A DNA stretch of 64,000 nucleotides, taken from assembly GCA_050084985.1 (NCBI GenBank), contig JBITNC010000001.1, positions 198,276,001 to 198,340,000 of the forward strand, given 5' to 3'. The notes beneath the pieces are model-generated. The model saw only the letters and a program-made list of their open reading frames with translations. It searched no databases and was not told the origin of the DNA. Source of the DNA: Nageia nagi. Taxonomy: Eukaryota > Pinophyta. Within the stretch, counting starts at the first letter, position 1; each line of letters opens with the position of its first letter. Shown here piece by piece: positions 11,474-23,589 of the stretch. Position numbers and translations under genes: made by a program.

Positions 11474-14453
11474 TCATCTTGGAGGCTCATCTTCACATCC
11501 TTTGTGTGGAAGATCTCTTTTTCAACTCTCTTAGAGATCTTATTCCTTTAATCTTGAGGTCTTATTGAGGGAAAACTAATAAAAGTATAATTACCTTCCT
11601 TATTTATTATTTCATTAATGATACTAACATACCTTGTGGCATATGTAAGTTTATTTTGTTACAAATTATGGTTGAAATAGTGTTATGATGTATTTTTTTT
11701 CCTATGCTAACTTCTTGTGTTAAAAGCAATTTTATTTAAATTGCTTAACATATTGTTATTTTTCTACTAAAGAGGTTAGTATATGAAAAATGCAACCTTT
11801 TATATAAGCTATTCATTGTTGAATAATAAATGAAACTCTTAACCTACCTTTATATATAATTTTTTTTCATATACAAGTTAGAGTTTCTTTTTTAATAATG
11901 AATTGTCTTTTTTTTTTTTTTAAATACATTATATATTATTATACACAAACATTGAGTGCTAATGTTATTTTTTTATACAAATATATATTTATTTGTACTT
12001 TATTAAATAATCAAAAAGATTATATTTAGAAGGTTATAGTTTACTTCACATATTTGTAAAGCATTTTAAACAAAAAATTATATTTGTGAGCCACCAATGT
12101 TTTTGAATGCTTTGTCCAATTTGTCAAGGCTATCATTGGGGTTTGAATTCCCATGCTAGTATCCAATTACATAGCCTCTTTTTCCCTAAACTTTACCACC
12201 ATTAGCATTATTCCTCCCTCGCATGCATAGACCTAGGTATTTTCTTTTTGTTCCTCCCTCTTAGATCTTTGTAAAGAACTAGTAGCATTGTTCATGGCCA
12301 TGATATCCTCTCCCCTCTTGCATGCTCATAGCTCTTGCTACTCTCTCCCCACTACTTGCACAATTATGTACCTTTTTATTATTATTTGGAACCCTTGGTT
12401 TCTTATCGCTTAGCCTTTTTTTTTTTTCATTCCACCTACAAAAGTGAACCTGCATGCCATTGCTTGAGTATGAGGACTCCGTTAGGTTACATCCTCTCCT
12501 CTATTGTGGTTTCCCTCTAATCACCTCACCAACCTCTATACACCATCATGGTACCTCTATTTGACTTTTGATAGGTGTGAAATGGAGTGGGTATCCTTTC
12601 TTTCACCCATGCGTAGGCTTGTTGACCACCAGGCCTCTACTCTCCACCATCGCTACTCCTATCCTTCTACTCCTTGGTCCTTGTTTGTTTTGGGTGACCC
12701 CCTCCTCCTTTCTTTGACCCCTTATTTATAGCTTGTGGTCTCTTATTTTTTTTTTTTAAATAATTATATTTCACCCCATTTACTTTTATTCAGACTCTTA
12801 TTTTTATATTACTTACATGCCTTCTTAATTCATGAAGGAGGAGACCATCACTTTTTTACCTAAAAGCATTTATTTTTTCTTGCTAAGAAGCACTCCAAAT
12901 TTAATAAAATTTGACTTATACTATTTTTTTAAAAAATTTACTTGGAGTGCTTGGGTAAAATTGCATCAAATATATCTAATTTTTTCTCTCAAGTGCTAGT
13001 AAGAGCATAATGGCCTATTCAATACTTGTTTAAATGGAGAAAACAAACTTTAGACAATTTTGTTGCTTGGTAAATATTTTTAATGCTTAGAATTATTATT
13101 TTTTCCCTTGATAGGTACTTCAAAGTATAGCTATTTCACTTAGGCAAAATGATTTTTTCACTAAAGTAAAATTTTCTTCTCAAGTATCTATTATTCCTTA
13201 TTGCCTAAAAAGGGGGAATACTTTACTTTATAAATATAGGGATAAATACTTAAAATATTAGAATGGATACATACTTAGAAGATAATTTTGTTTATCATAC
13301 AAGTATCTTTTTCCTTAGTTAAAATTTCTAAGGTACACTAGTATGCTATCTTTAGGGATAAAAATTTAAGTAAAAAGGGGGAATTTGTATGAATTTCTTT
13401 TACTTAAACTATATCTTGATAATGCATGCCTCTTAATCTTATGTAGGAATAATGCATAGTACTTAAATTTTTTTAAGTTAAATGATGAATGCTTCCTACT
13501 TATTTTTTAAAGTTAAATGATGCATGCTTATGTTACATGCTTGGTACTTAATTTTTTAAGCTATGGAATGATACATGTTTATTACTTAAAATTAAGTTAT
13601 AATGCCCTTTACTTTCTTATGCAAATGGAATTGTGCAAATAAGGAATGATGTAAAGATGTACTTTAGGGGTTGGTAAATAAAACCCATTGGACTCTTAGG
13701 TTTCAAAATGGATGATATTTTACTTATGCTCTTCTACCTAATGTTTCATATTTTGCTTTATTTAGTTATGCAAAAATTGCAAATATTGAAATGAGCAACC
13801 TTTAAAATGAACACATCCACACATACATTCTACAACATGATTTTTTTAGGGATCTATGAGGCGAGGATAGGTAGAATGGAGTCTTTATTCTGACCATCCA
13901 AATGGTAAAAAGTTTATACTTCTCAATTGCCCCTAAGTCCTCTATTGGTCTAGACATAACTCCAATAGGTGGATAGGCATGTGTGTAGTGATACCACATG
14001 TTCACACATCCATTTAAATATTATCCTAATAGCCTAGGAGGAAAAATTGAAATTTAATCAAGATTAATAATTGGTCAATCCAATATAAATCATAACCTTG
14101 GAAAATAGTATGTACTTCTCCTGATGAGAGTATAATACTGACCAAGGTGAACTAGTTGAGGATTAGTAGTACCTGGGATCCACCTTGTAGGAAACTAGGT
14201 GAAGATGTAATTTTAGATAATAAAATAAACCTCAATAATATCACTCTACATCTATGATTCTTGGTGATCAGAAAAGTATTTGGGTACATGGGTTGTATAT
14301 TCTTTGAATTGTAAAATATTTGCACTTGTGAAATAAATCAAACATGTATTAGCTATTAAAAGTAACATGTATTATTTAATTGGATTCAAACTTAACATAT
14401 TATGTTAGTTTTGAATCATATGCTTATTATTTTTCCACATTATTATGTAGCAA
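11474..14453 (+). other. Long leader of C1 with a less AT-rich segment at about 12130-12760
   Basis: 2.98 kb between PBS and gag ATG. About 12880-14450 is homologous to the gag-proximal leaders of C2 and C3, including the conserved block at 13803-14045. The middle, about 12130-12760, is C/T-rich and visibly less AT-rich, with overlapping short open frames at 12335-12520 and 12504-12731 that I cannot assign. It occupies the cargo position of the family. The donor-like site seen in C2 and C3 reads GAG|GGAAAA here (about 11568), so it is mutated. Confidence 0.6.
13803..14045 (+). other. Conserved leader block, C1 copy
   Basis: About 240 bp shared with 43985-44225 (C3) and, inverted, 31910-32150 (C2). 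Shared words include 'GTGATACCACATG', 'cacatccatt' and 'CCTAGGAGGAAAA'. No conserved reading frame is evident, so an RNA-level role is possible. Confidence 0.65.
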
Positions 14454-16414
14454 ATGGGAGACACCTTTTTACTCAAACACATTCTCAATAGTTCCAACTT
14501 TGGGATTTGGGAACCTCAGATGAGAGATGAATTGCAAGCAAGGAAGCTTTGGAAAATAATGAATGAGAATCTTATTTCTTCTATATATGAGAAGGCACTT
14601 GAGGCCTACAACATGAAGAATGAGTTGGCAACCTCCATGATTTTTTATGTAGTTTTAGATAATGTGCTCCTGATGATTTTGTATTCAACCTCGATAAAGG
14701 AAGCTTGGGATAAGCTTAAACAAATCTACCTTGGGTCTACGTTCTCTATAAGGTTCATTATTCTCTAAAATTTACTTCAATCTCATCAAGGGGAAGATGA
14801 TAATGTTACCATCTATTTGAACAAAATCATTGACCTTAGGATCCAACTTGTTGCTTGTGGGTGCAATTGGATCAATGATGAGTTCATAGTCTTCATCATT
14901 CTCCAAAGCCTTTCTTTAAATTTTGATAACTTTTTGATGGTAATTAATACTAGGCTTGATGATGATGAAAAAATATTCTCCCTTAAGAACCTTTCTAGGC
15001 TTTTTTTGAAGCACGAGGAAACTCTTAACAAAAAGGTGTTGATCTTTTCTCCAAAGGATAATACTGTTGCTCTAGGAGCAACAAAAACTCCTTTCAAAAA
15101 AAATTTCAATCATCATAAGAAATATTATCTTTATTCCTCAAAAAGGTTTGAAAAAAGTGGAAACTACAACAATAATGGCAACAACAAAAATAATGGAAAC
15201 AAAAACCACTTCAAATAAAGACTTGAGAAAGGTAAGGCAAGCAATCCAAATTCTAAGGCAAAGTTTGATGGAAATTGTAACTTTTGTGGCATCCAAGGTC
15301 ACAAAAAGTTGATTGCTACAAAAATAAAAGATAAGAAAATAATAAGGGAAATGGAAATGTAAAAAACTTCAAATGAAAGAAGAATATAAAAGCTAAACTC
15401 GCTGTTGGGCTTTACTCCATGACTTGCTCTTTTTCGAATGATTGGATTGTTGATTCTAGTTGCACTAATCACCTATGCTTTGAAAAAGATAAGTTTGAAA
15501 ATTTCATAAGTATAAGAAAGATGTAGTTGTGATAGGTGACAATTCTATCTTTTAAGTCCAAGGAATTGGAAGTGTGTTGATTCATGAGAAGGTTCTTGAA
15601 AATGTTCTCTATGTTCTTAAGTTAAGGATGAACCTTCTCTCCATGATCTAAGTTGTAAGGAAAGGGTACTCATTTGAGTTTGAATCTTAATATTAGTTCA
15701 TTAAGAAGGGACTTATCATGTTCATTAAAGGATCAATGAAAGATGATCTCTATATTATGGATTAAGTTCTAACAAAGATGTGTCTTGCAACAAGTGTGTG
15801 TTCTAGATGCAATATTTGGTACCATCATTTAGGGCACTTTAACCACCAGAGTATTCAAGTCATGAAAGAACAAGAACTTATGGAAGGTTTACCTTCAATT
15901 GGTCTATGTGAGAAGTGCATTCTTAGTAGGATGAATAGATAAAGGTTCAAAAAATATAAGGCAAAGAGAGTATCTCAACCTCTTCAACTTGTACATTTAG
16001 ATTTGATGGGTCCTCTGCATATCTTGGGCCTCTAAGAAGTAACCCACTATTTTTCTTTCTACCATAGAAGCTAAATACCATGCCATGTTTGTTACAGCCC
16101 AAGAAGCCATTTGGCTAAGGTGTATTTTGAAAGAATTTGGGTATGAGCAAGATGGCTCATATTTGATTTCTTTAGATAATAAGTCAATGATCTCTTTGGC
16201 TAAGAATCCTGTATTCCACTAGAGAACAAAACATGTGGAAATTCAGGCCCATTTTATTAGGGAGAAGGTTCTTGATGGCATCATACACTTGGATTATTGT
16301 CTATTCACCTTGAACTCCATTCATTTATTTACCAAGCCCCTTCTTGAAGCTTAGTTCAATAAGTTTAGGGATACTATTAGGTTGGTAAAGTTGCTCTTAA
16401 GGGGAGTGAAGTTT
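14454..16414 (+). pseudogene. C1 gag-pol remnant, integrase and RT deleted
   Basis: Gag starts at 14454 (MGDTFLLKHILNSSNFGIWE, a UBN2-type copia gag start) and is open for 104 codons, with no stop at codon 34 where C2 and C3 have one. A second open piece runs 14817-15218. The zinc knuckle starts CNFCGIQGHK (about 15278) and then loses frame. The protease motif reads DWIVDSSCTNH. The pre-integrase region reads WYHHLGHF. At about 16020 the frame jumps from HLDLMGP at the integrase start directly to the RNase H segment (WASKKQ.../AKYHAM). Integrase core, reverse transcriptase and connection are therefore absent, about 2 kb compared with C3. RNase H then runs to the C-terminus with further stops (FH*RTK). 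Confidence 0.88.
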
Positions 16415-17127
16415 GAATTCATGTTTGTGATGAAAAATTCACCCCTAGAAGGATATTATGCTATATACTATTGATTTTATTGTACACCTTCATGGTAAGT
16501 TTGCTCTATGTGACAAACTTGTTATACAAATTTTTTTTAGAGCAAACTATTGGCCAATCTAGCACTATTCAGTTATCCATGTGTGAAGAACTCATGTGTT
16601 TTTTGGCATTGTTCAATTATCCATATGTGAGGAACTCATATGTGCATTTTTCTATTCTCTATTTTGTAATCAACACATGTCTTATATACAACAAGTGACT
16701 ATGAGTTTTTTGGCTTGACATCTTTGTGATGACTTATAGTGAACCATTGATCAGTTTATGATGCCATTTGTTTGATTCCTCTATCTTTATGGATATGAAT
16801 ATGTTGCATATAAATGATCTTATTATATAAGTTGATTATGACTTGTAGGTTCCTTTGAAATTATGGGTACTTACTTTGGGTGTGCAAGCTCTTAGAGATT
16901 CTTCATGATTTTTAGTTGGATGACTACTTTATGTACATTAAAACTGGTTGTGGTTAATGATTGTATTGTAAACCATTTGTTAAAATGGTAAAGTAGTGAG
17001 TCTCAAACTAGATCTTTCTTACTTCACAAATATGTAAAAAGTTCTCATCTCTAGTTGTATTTGTTTGGAGAACTCTCTTACTCTCTCTCTTTCTTTTTTC
17101 TTATTTGCTCTATCTCAATATTGCATT
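16415..17127 (+). other. C1 3' untranslated region
   Basis: It contains one copy (about 16476-16540) of the 49 bp unit that is tandemly repeated in C2 and C3, then sequence homologous to 48950-49410. Confidence 0.6.
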
Positions 17128-17136
17128 AAGGGGGAG
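17128..17136 (+). promoter_or_regulatory. Polypurine tract of C1
   Basis: AAGGGGGAG directly before TGTTGG of the 3' LTR, identical in C2 and C3. Confidence 0.9.
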
Positions 17137-17642
17137 TGTTGGAATGTATAATGCATTATTATAAAGGTTTTATAATAATAATCTTTATAAATTCACTAAT
17201 ACTTAAGGGTATCATTAGATACCTTAATTATTTAAGTGAATATGATAATGTAGCTTATCCTACACTCCATTTCATGAGCATGCCCCTTGGGTAAAAGGGT
17301 GTTGCTTGTCATGCCTTTATACATTGGATAAAAGGGTGATCCAAAGAGGGATTTTAGCCTATAAATAGAAGGCTCCCTCTTTGTAATCACACACACCAAT
17401 TTAAGAAGTAAATTTATGCTTTAGGATTGTGTTTAGGAGATGAAGATTAGGAGATTTGTAAGAGTTCATATTTGTTAATGAAGTGAGATCTAGTTAGTGG
17501 ATGTACTCCTAGTTGGAGGAACCACTTTATATCTTGAGTTATCTTTGTAAGATTTCCTACTTTGATTTATTTAGATGTGATTTTGAGCCTTCATGTGATC
17601 TTGGTAGTTTAAAGTTTTTTAGTTTATTTTGCAACTCCTTCA
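17137..17642 (+). repeat. 3' LTR of C1
   Basis: 506 bp, TGTTGGAATG...CTCCTTCA, followed by the TATAT duplication. Confidence 0.95.
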
Positions 17643-18031
17643 TATATCATATTAAGTAAGCATCTCTTGGTATATCAATCATGATAGAATCAAGCATCAA
17701 TATTATATCATGAGTCTTTGATCATATCAATATCAATGATCAATGAGTAACTTATCAATGAATTGATGATATTTTGGTGGAATCACCTTATTTTTCTTGC
17801 ATAAGGCTTAAGATATTAACTATCATAAGTCATAGCTAATATTGTATTGGAGCTTAAAAATATCAAGAGCATGTCATGCATCATAATTTTTGTACTATCA
17901 CTCGAGCATGATCATCTTTTCTTTCCATTTAGCATGAGGCAAAAATACCATTTAAGAACCTTACTACTTGCTTTCCATTTAACATGGGCTAGGATTTAAT
18001 ATTTTTTCTATCTTTGCTTTTCATTCAACAT
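17643..18031 (+). other. 3' internal end of gypsy G2
   Basis: This continues the G2 sequence interrupted by C1. It shows repeated 'tttccatttAacatg' phrases (about 17920-18030) and no gene. Confidence 0.5.
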
Positions 18032-18040
18032 GGGGAAAAG
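18032..18040 (+). promoter_or_regulatory. Polypurine tract of G2
   Basis: GGGGAAAAG immediately before the TGTAGC start of the repeat shared with 35457, as expected at the 5' edge of a 3' LTR. Confidence 0.6.
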
Positions 18041-20036
18041 TGTAGCTCAAAATTTATACTATTTGTGGACTAAGATACATAAACAAGTTAGTTTCATACA
18101 TAAACATAAAAAAACATAAATATTATTTTCTTAATTATAATTGGAAAATAATTATGGTAAAGGTATGGCTAAAACTATAAAGAATGATTCAAAACTTTGC
18201 AAGAATGTAAACAATACCTAAGTGCATCTAATGTGGGTATTAGACCCCTTAAGCAACCTTAATGAGTATGAAGTGAGTCTTCCCACTCCAAATAGCAAGT
18301 TATCCCCCTAGTCCCCAAATCAATGAAGAAAATATAAATATGTATTCATATTATGCAAATGATTATGCCTAGATGTTGATTTGGTGGTTTGAAATATGTA
18401 ATTGGTAGAAAAATATGAGATCTAGTGTGTAAAACCTTTAAAAAAATTAAATGCTATGAAATGATAAGATCTTTAAAGATCCTTGGATGTATGAGATCCA
18501 AGGATACCCACAAGATCAAATGGATACTTAAACCATGTGTTAATGCTAGTATGCATTCAAATATAAAGTTCTATGGTAGAAATATAAATTAAAATGTATT
18601 TAGCCTAAAAAAAATACTACATGCACACAACAATTATGTGAGGATACAAGGCTTGATAGATCCAATATTTTCCATGGTTGATATGTCTCCAATCCTACAA
18701 AAACCTTGAGTACACAAAATATATGTAATAATAGATCAATACAACCATAAAATCACCATAGGAATGTTATCTTGTATGTTTAGAGTCAAGCTTTGAGGGG
18801 TTTTATGAAGAATTGTGGAATGAACCCTTGATCCTTAAAACCATAGCTTCAAAACCCTAGCATGTAATCTTGGAGCAAATTGATAGCAAAAATCATAAGT
18901 GAGCATGAACAAATGAATTAAGAGAGCAAATTCTAATTTGACATTGAGTTATATACTTTTGTAACTTAAGTGAATATAGGTAGATATGTACTTTTGCATC
19001 TTTTTTTATTTATTGATTTTGCATAATTATACATTAGGAATAAATAAAAAAATGAATTAAGCATTTCAATGCATAAAAACTCATCTATTTAAAAAGTGTT
19101 ATTTTTTGGTGTCTACATTTTGCATAAAAGACTTAGTTCAACAAGTATAGATAGATATATGTTAGTTTAGAAACTCATTTCAAACATTTGAACTTTAAAC
19201 TAATTTGACAATTTGAAACTTTGAACATTTGAACTAATTTAAAAATTTAAAACTTTGAACAAATATGTAAAATAATTCAAACTCTAAGTAATGTATTCAT
19301 GATGGAAAATAACATAAAATTAGGAACAAATATGAAAAGTAATTTGAATGTAATTTACGAAAATTTGAACCCTAAACAATGTGTTCTTGTATTTGTAACT
19401 TTGAACCACTTATATAGTATTTGAAGATTATGTATGTAAAACCTATTCAAAGTGTTCATGATGGAGTAAGCACATAGACTTACTAGAAAGCACACAATCT
19501 TGCTAAAAACTTGAAATTTGAACTTTTGAATTTTGATAAATAAAATCATTTTTGAAGTTAAAAAATTTGAAATTAGGTAGTTTGACCTTTTGAATAATTT
19601 GAACAAGTTTACATTGAAATTTTGAAAAACTTTGAACAATTTTAATTTTTGAAATAAAACTATTGATTTTTTTTGCATTTTTGAAATAAAAATTTACATT
19701 TTTTAAAATAAAAGCTTTTTTATATTTGGAAATTGAAACTTTGCACTTTAAATTCAGATTTTCAAATTTGAAACTTTTTATATGTGCATTGTGAACAAAC
19801 TTGCCCCAGTATAGGTGTATATGCTTGTAGGCTCATAGACCTAAACAATATTCCAACAATGCTTTGTTAGACGAGTATGTAGTTATGGATGTAAGTATGT
19901 ATACTTACACAATGTTGAGGAATGAGTGTAAAATATGTCCCTATAATAAATCAATATACAATATGCCTCAATTTATGGTAGCATGAAACAAATCATATGC
20001 CCCAACTCAAAACAGGTGTGTGCAAGTGTGGAAAGA
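18041..20036 (+). repeat. 5' part of the long gypsy LTR (G2 3' LTR)
   Basis: It aligns with 35457-37640 from TGTAGC onward. Both copies carry a stretch of repeated 'tttgaacTTtgaa' phrases (about 19190-19640 and 36690-37260). This copy is interrupted by S1 at 20037 and its later part cannot be followed. The open frame at 19355-19678 on the minus strand is only a by-product of these Phe/Leu/Lys-coding repeats. Confidence 0.7.
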
Positions 20037-20639
20037 TGATGTAAATTCTTGTAAGATAACAAAATAGATCTCCAAAATTGATTGAAAACACATAAGCAAA
20101 TCAGTGGAAAAACAAAATTCACAATAATAATTATTTATTCTTTTGAATCTACATTATTAGACCAAAATAGATCTCCAAAATTGAGTCATAATATACAAGT
20201 AAATCAATGGAAGAATACAATTCACAACAAGAATTCTTTTATTCTTCTAAATCTACACTAATTCCTTAAAAGGATTACAATAAGCTTTTTTAAAGCATCT
20301 ATTTCTTTTTTTCTAATTTTAAGAAAGCATAAAATATTTCTAAGATGAAACCCAAAATGGAACCATGCATCCATTACTCAATACATGCAATTATTCTAAA
20401 AATAGAAACTTAAATATAAAACTAAAAGTAAAAGCAAAATTTAGGCTGTATGATGAACATTTCAACCTTTGAAATTATCTCCTATAATAGACATTGAAAA
20501 ATTGTAGATTTTTAAATTTTTTATGATTTAAAAAAAGGGGGGCTCAAAATAATATCCAGATTAAAAGTTAAACCCTTTCAAAGTTGCAACATTATTTTGC
20601 TGCATAAAGAAACTGTAACTAGATACTACATCTGCATCA
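20037..20639 (-). repeat. 3' LTR of S1, with an internal duplication
   Basis: 603 bp against 498 bp for the partner. The extra length is a roughly 100 bp tandem duplication: the 'caaaatagatctccaaaatTGA' segment occurs at about 20064 and again at about 20162. Confidence 0.88.
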
Positions 20640-21002
20640 TTCTCCTTTGGTTAAAAAAGAACTCAACTCTTGAGTTCTACTTATCTCAAAAATTGAAAAT
20701 ACCCAAGAATAAAACCCTTTAATTTTGAACTTTTTTCTTTTCTAACTGGTCTTTGCACTCTTCTCTTTGCATCTTGGATTATGGAATCCACTTATGATCC
20801 TCCTCATTTGCTAAGCTTCTACCTTTATCCATATTTACTATCCTTTGTAAAGATAATTTACTGAATCCCATGAAATAAAATCATTCCAAAAGTATGTTTC
20901 ACTCTCATGTTCCTCATTAAAATCTTGTTGTTCAAAAAACTCATCATATTTTTGAGCATCAAAATGATTATCCATGTGCTCCATTACTTGTTTTATAAGA
21001 AA

Positions 21003-21614
21003 TTATATTTCTTTTTCTTCATTGGTCTCCATTGCTATATCAAATAACTCCAACACCTTAGCTAAAATGATATCTTCATATCCTAATTCAATAGCCAATA
21101 TCTCTTTAAAAATTTCATCCATATATGTGGTTGCTTCTATTGGCTTCATAACTACATAAGATAGTTCTATAGCTTTAATTGAATTAATATCCTCATATTT
21201 TATTTTGGCTTGCATGATCTCCTCTAATATATTATTTGTTTATTGGATATCTTCAATGTCTTTTTCCTCTTTAGGAATAATCATGATCATTAACTCAAAA
21301 CTATCAACTACAACCATATGCTTCTCTGTAATAACATAACTATAAGGGTTCTCAAAACCCTTTTCTTTTCTGATCAAGCTTTTCTCTATTAATTTCATAG
21401 TCCTCTCTGTCAATGCAAATTTTATCTTCTTCATACTTCTAATGCAAGGTATTAACCAAGCTCTCCTTTGATTCTCCTTAGCATCAAGGTACTCAACCTT
21501 GAATTACAAAAGTCTTGCCTCTTCCATGAGATGCCTATAGTCAAACTTTATACTACTCAAAGTATTTTCATATTGTAAATGTTTATGCTGCTTCTTTATC
21601 TTCTTACCTTCCAT
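21003..21614 (-). pseudogene. Internal coding-like region of S1, function unknown
   Basis: An ATG at 21614 starts a Lys-rich frame (MEGKKIKKQHKHL) that stops after about 36 codons. Further open pieces lie at 21434-21240 and 21215-21003, rich in Glu, Ile and Lys (for example ALTERTMKLIEKSLIRKEKG). The pieces may be one broken protein of about 200 residues, acidic and helical in character. I see no zinc knuckle, protease, integrase or RT motif. It could be a gag-like protein or captured sequence. Confidence 0.45.
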
Positions 21615-21654
21615 GGTGATTAAAATCTAATCTTGTATCTAACAAGATCAACTA

Positions 21655-21666
21655 ACTTTAGTACCA
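21655..21666 (-). promoter_or_regulatory. Primer binding site of S1
   Basis: Minus-strand TGGTACTAAAGT, a degenerate form of TGGTATCAGAGC, two bases from the LTR as in the copia elements here. Confidence 0.65.
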
Positions 21667-21668
21667 AA

Positions 21669-22166
21669 TGAAGTAGATTCTTGCAAGAGATCAAAATAGA
21701 TCTTCAAAATTGATTCACAATACACAAGTAAATCAATGGAAGAACAAAATTCATAATAAGAATTATTTTATTCTTTTGAATCTATACTAATTTTTCAAAA
21801 GGATTATAATAAATTTATATAAAACATCTCTTTCTTTTCTTCTAATTTTAAGAATGCCTAAAATATTGCTAATACGAGGCTCAAAATGGAACCATGCATC
21901 CATTACTCAATACATGTAATTATTTGAAAAATAGAAACTTAATCATAGAACTAAAAGTAAAAGTGAAGTTTGGGTTATATGATTAACATTTTAGGATTCA
22001 AAATTGTCTTCCACATGAGACATTGCAAACTTGTAGATTTTTAAATTCTACATGATTAAAAAAAAGGGGTTCAAAATGATATTCAAATCAAAAGTTATGC
22101 CCTCCAAAAGTTTCAACATTATTTTGCTACATAAAGAAAGTGTAACTAGATATTGTAGGTGCAACA
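21669..22166 (-). repeat. 5' LTR of S1
   Basis: 498 bp. On the minus strand it starts TGTTGCACC and ends CTACTTCA. Confidence 0.9.
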
Positions 22167-22171
22167 AAAGA

Positions 22172-23589
22172 GCAACCTTCCTTCCTAATGTGGTGTGTGT
22201 TATGGGTGTGAACTTCCAGTGTGGAAGGATGCATAGATTGACCAATTTGTAAACATTTAGATATTTAGAAATGAAATTATGTGATGGTTTTGAGCCAAAT
22301 TATATAATTTTCCATGTATCCTTAAGTTGTAGAATTTAGGTATTGTTTCATGTTAGATATGTGTAAATGACTTTCCCCTCAAATTATGGTTTGATGAATG
22401 AAAAAAGTGAAGTCCAATAAAGCATCAATTGATTTAGAAGGTAAACTATTTGAAAGATAAGCATATTTTTGAAATTTTTATATTTTATCTTTTTGAAACT
22501 TTTAGATTTTTAAAATTTTGATTTGGAGCTTTTTAAATATTTTGAACTTTTGAATTTTGATCAATGTTTGTATGGTAATGTTCAATGGTGTTTTTTTGAC
22601 CAAAAATGGTTTATGAATGTAGGTATGCAATGTACCAAACTATTGGGAGATACGTGTGAAATGCTCTCAAAGATAGGATCAATATTGGATATTCCAACTT
22701 ATGGAAATAAATGAAGTGCTTGATATATAACATGTTATATCTTAAGAATGTGGTCATGATAATGATGACTTTGCCCCAGTTTATAGAAAGCCAAGCAAGA
22801 TAAAAAATTTTCCTCATGTTTAATAGATCATAAATATGACAATGTTAAGGATAACCTTATCGCATGTTGAGTGGATAATAAGAAATTATGCTCAATATAC
22901 TTATGAAGGATATTGAATTTTTTACCCCATTTTTAATGGATTACAAAGAAATACTCCTATTACCCAATGTTGAATGGATCATAAGGAGGATAAAACTCAT
23001 TATATGACCACAACACTAGAATGATAACTTTAACCCATGTTAAATGGAAAATAAAGGATTATGCTCAAGGATAATGCTAAAGATAATATGTATGAGATGC
23101 TATCAATATGTTAAGATAGGGTATTATTGATCTTGATTTGGGATAATTAATATCTCTCCTCTCAAGCAATGGAAGATGGATGAAAAATAGTAAAAAAAAA
23201 CATCATTATTAATTTAGAAGTGCTCATTGATCATGCTACATATATTCAAAGATTTTATTTTGTTAATATGCTAAATTATCTCTTTGATTTCTTTCTAGTC
23301 AATTCATTTGCTCAAATGTTGGTCTTTTTTTTTCTTTTTATATTATTTATTTTATTTTATACTCGAAGGATAACACCATGGTTATACACAATGATCTCAC
23401 AATGGCTATAGATAATGGATACATAATGGATATATACAACAAGCTATGTACAACAATATGATACAATGAATATGGCAAGATCATGTATAATATGGGAGAT
23501 GAGTGACTTTGTTCTACTTCAAGCATCCACTAATGGATAAACGTAAAAGAGGAGTACGATCTAATATTGTCTCCATATTTTCAATATGA
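22172..23589. other. AT-rich gypsy-derived DNA, no gene recognised
   Basis: The style resembles the G2 LTR ('ttttgaacttttgaatttt' at about 22535), with repeated 'ttgaatggatcataa' and 'ttaatagatcataa' phrases at 22800-23060. Short open frames on both strands look random. No ends could be placed. Confidence 0.4.

Larger units (their letters stand above)
10957..17642 (+). mobile_element. C1: internally deleted Ty1/copia element with intact ends
   Basis: LTRs at 10957-11459 and 17137-17642 both start TGTTGGAATG and end CTCCTTCA. The insertion is flanked by a perfect 5 bp duplication, TATAT (10952-10956 and 17643-17647). The PBS is at 11462-11473 and the PPT at 17128-17136. The total of 6686 bp is shorter than C2 and C3 because integrase, reverse transcriptase and part of RNase H are gone. 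The LTRs are more diverged than those of C2 or C3, so this is the older insertion. It sits inside gypsy G2. Confidence 0.95.
20037..22166 (-). mobile_element. S1: small non-autonomous LTR retrotransposon
   Basis: LTRs at 20037-20639 and 21669-22166 share their full length apart from an extra segment in the left one. Both flanks carry AAAGA (20032-20036 and 22167-22171), a perfect 5 bp duplication. On the minus strand the 5' LTR is the right one, the PBS follows it, and the 3' LTR is preceded by a purine-rich AAAGGAGAA. The internal region is only about 1.03 kb and has no pol. It is bigger than a typical TRIM and carries coding-like frames. It inserted into the G2 LTR. Confidence 0.9.

Noticed and set aside
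12335-12731. A host gene captured by C1
   Set aside because: Composition and position fit, but neither frame shows a family motif that I can name, so it is left as an unidentified segment.
19355-19678. A 107-residue Phe/Lys-rich protein
   Set aside because: It is the translation of 'tttgaacttt'-type low-complexity LTR sequence, and the parallel copy at 36700-37260 does not keep the frame.
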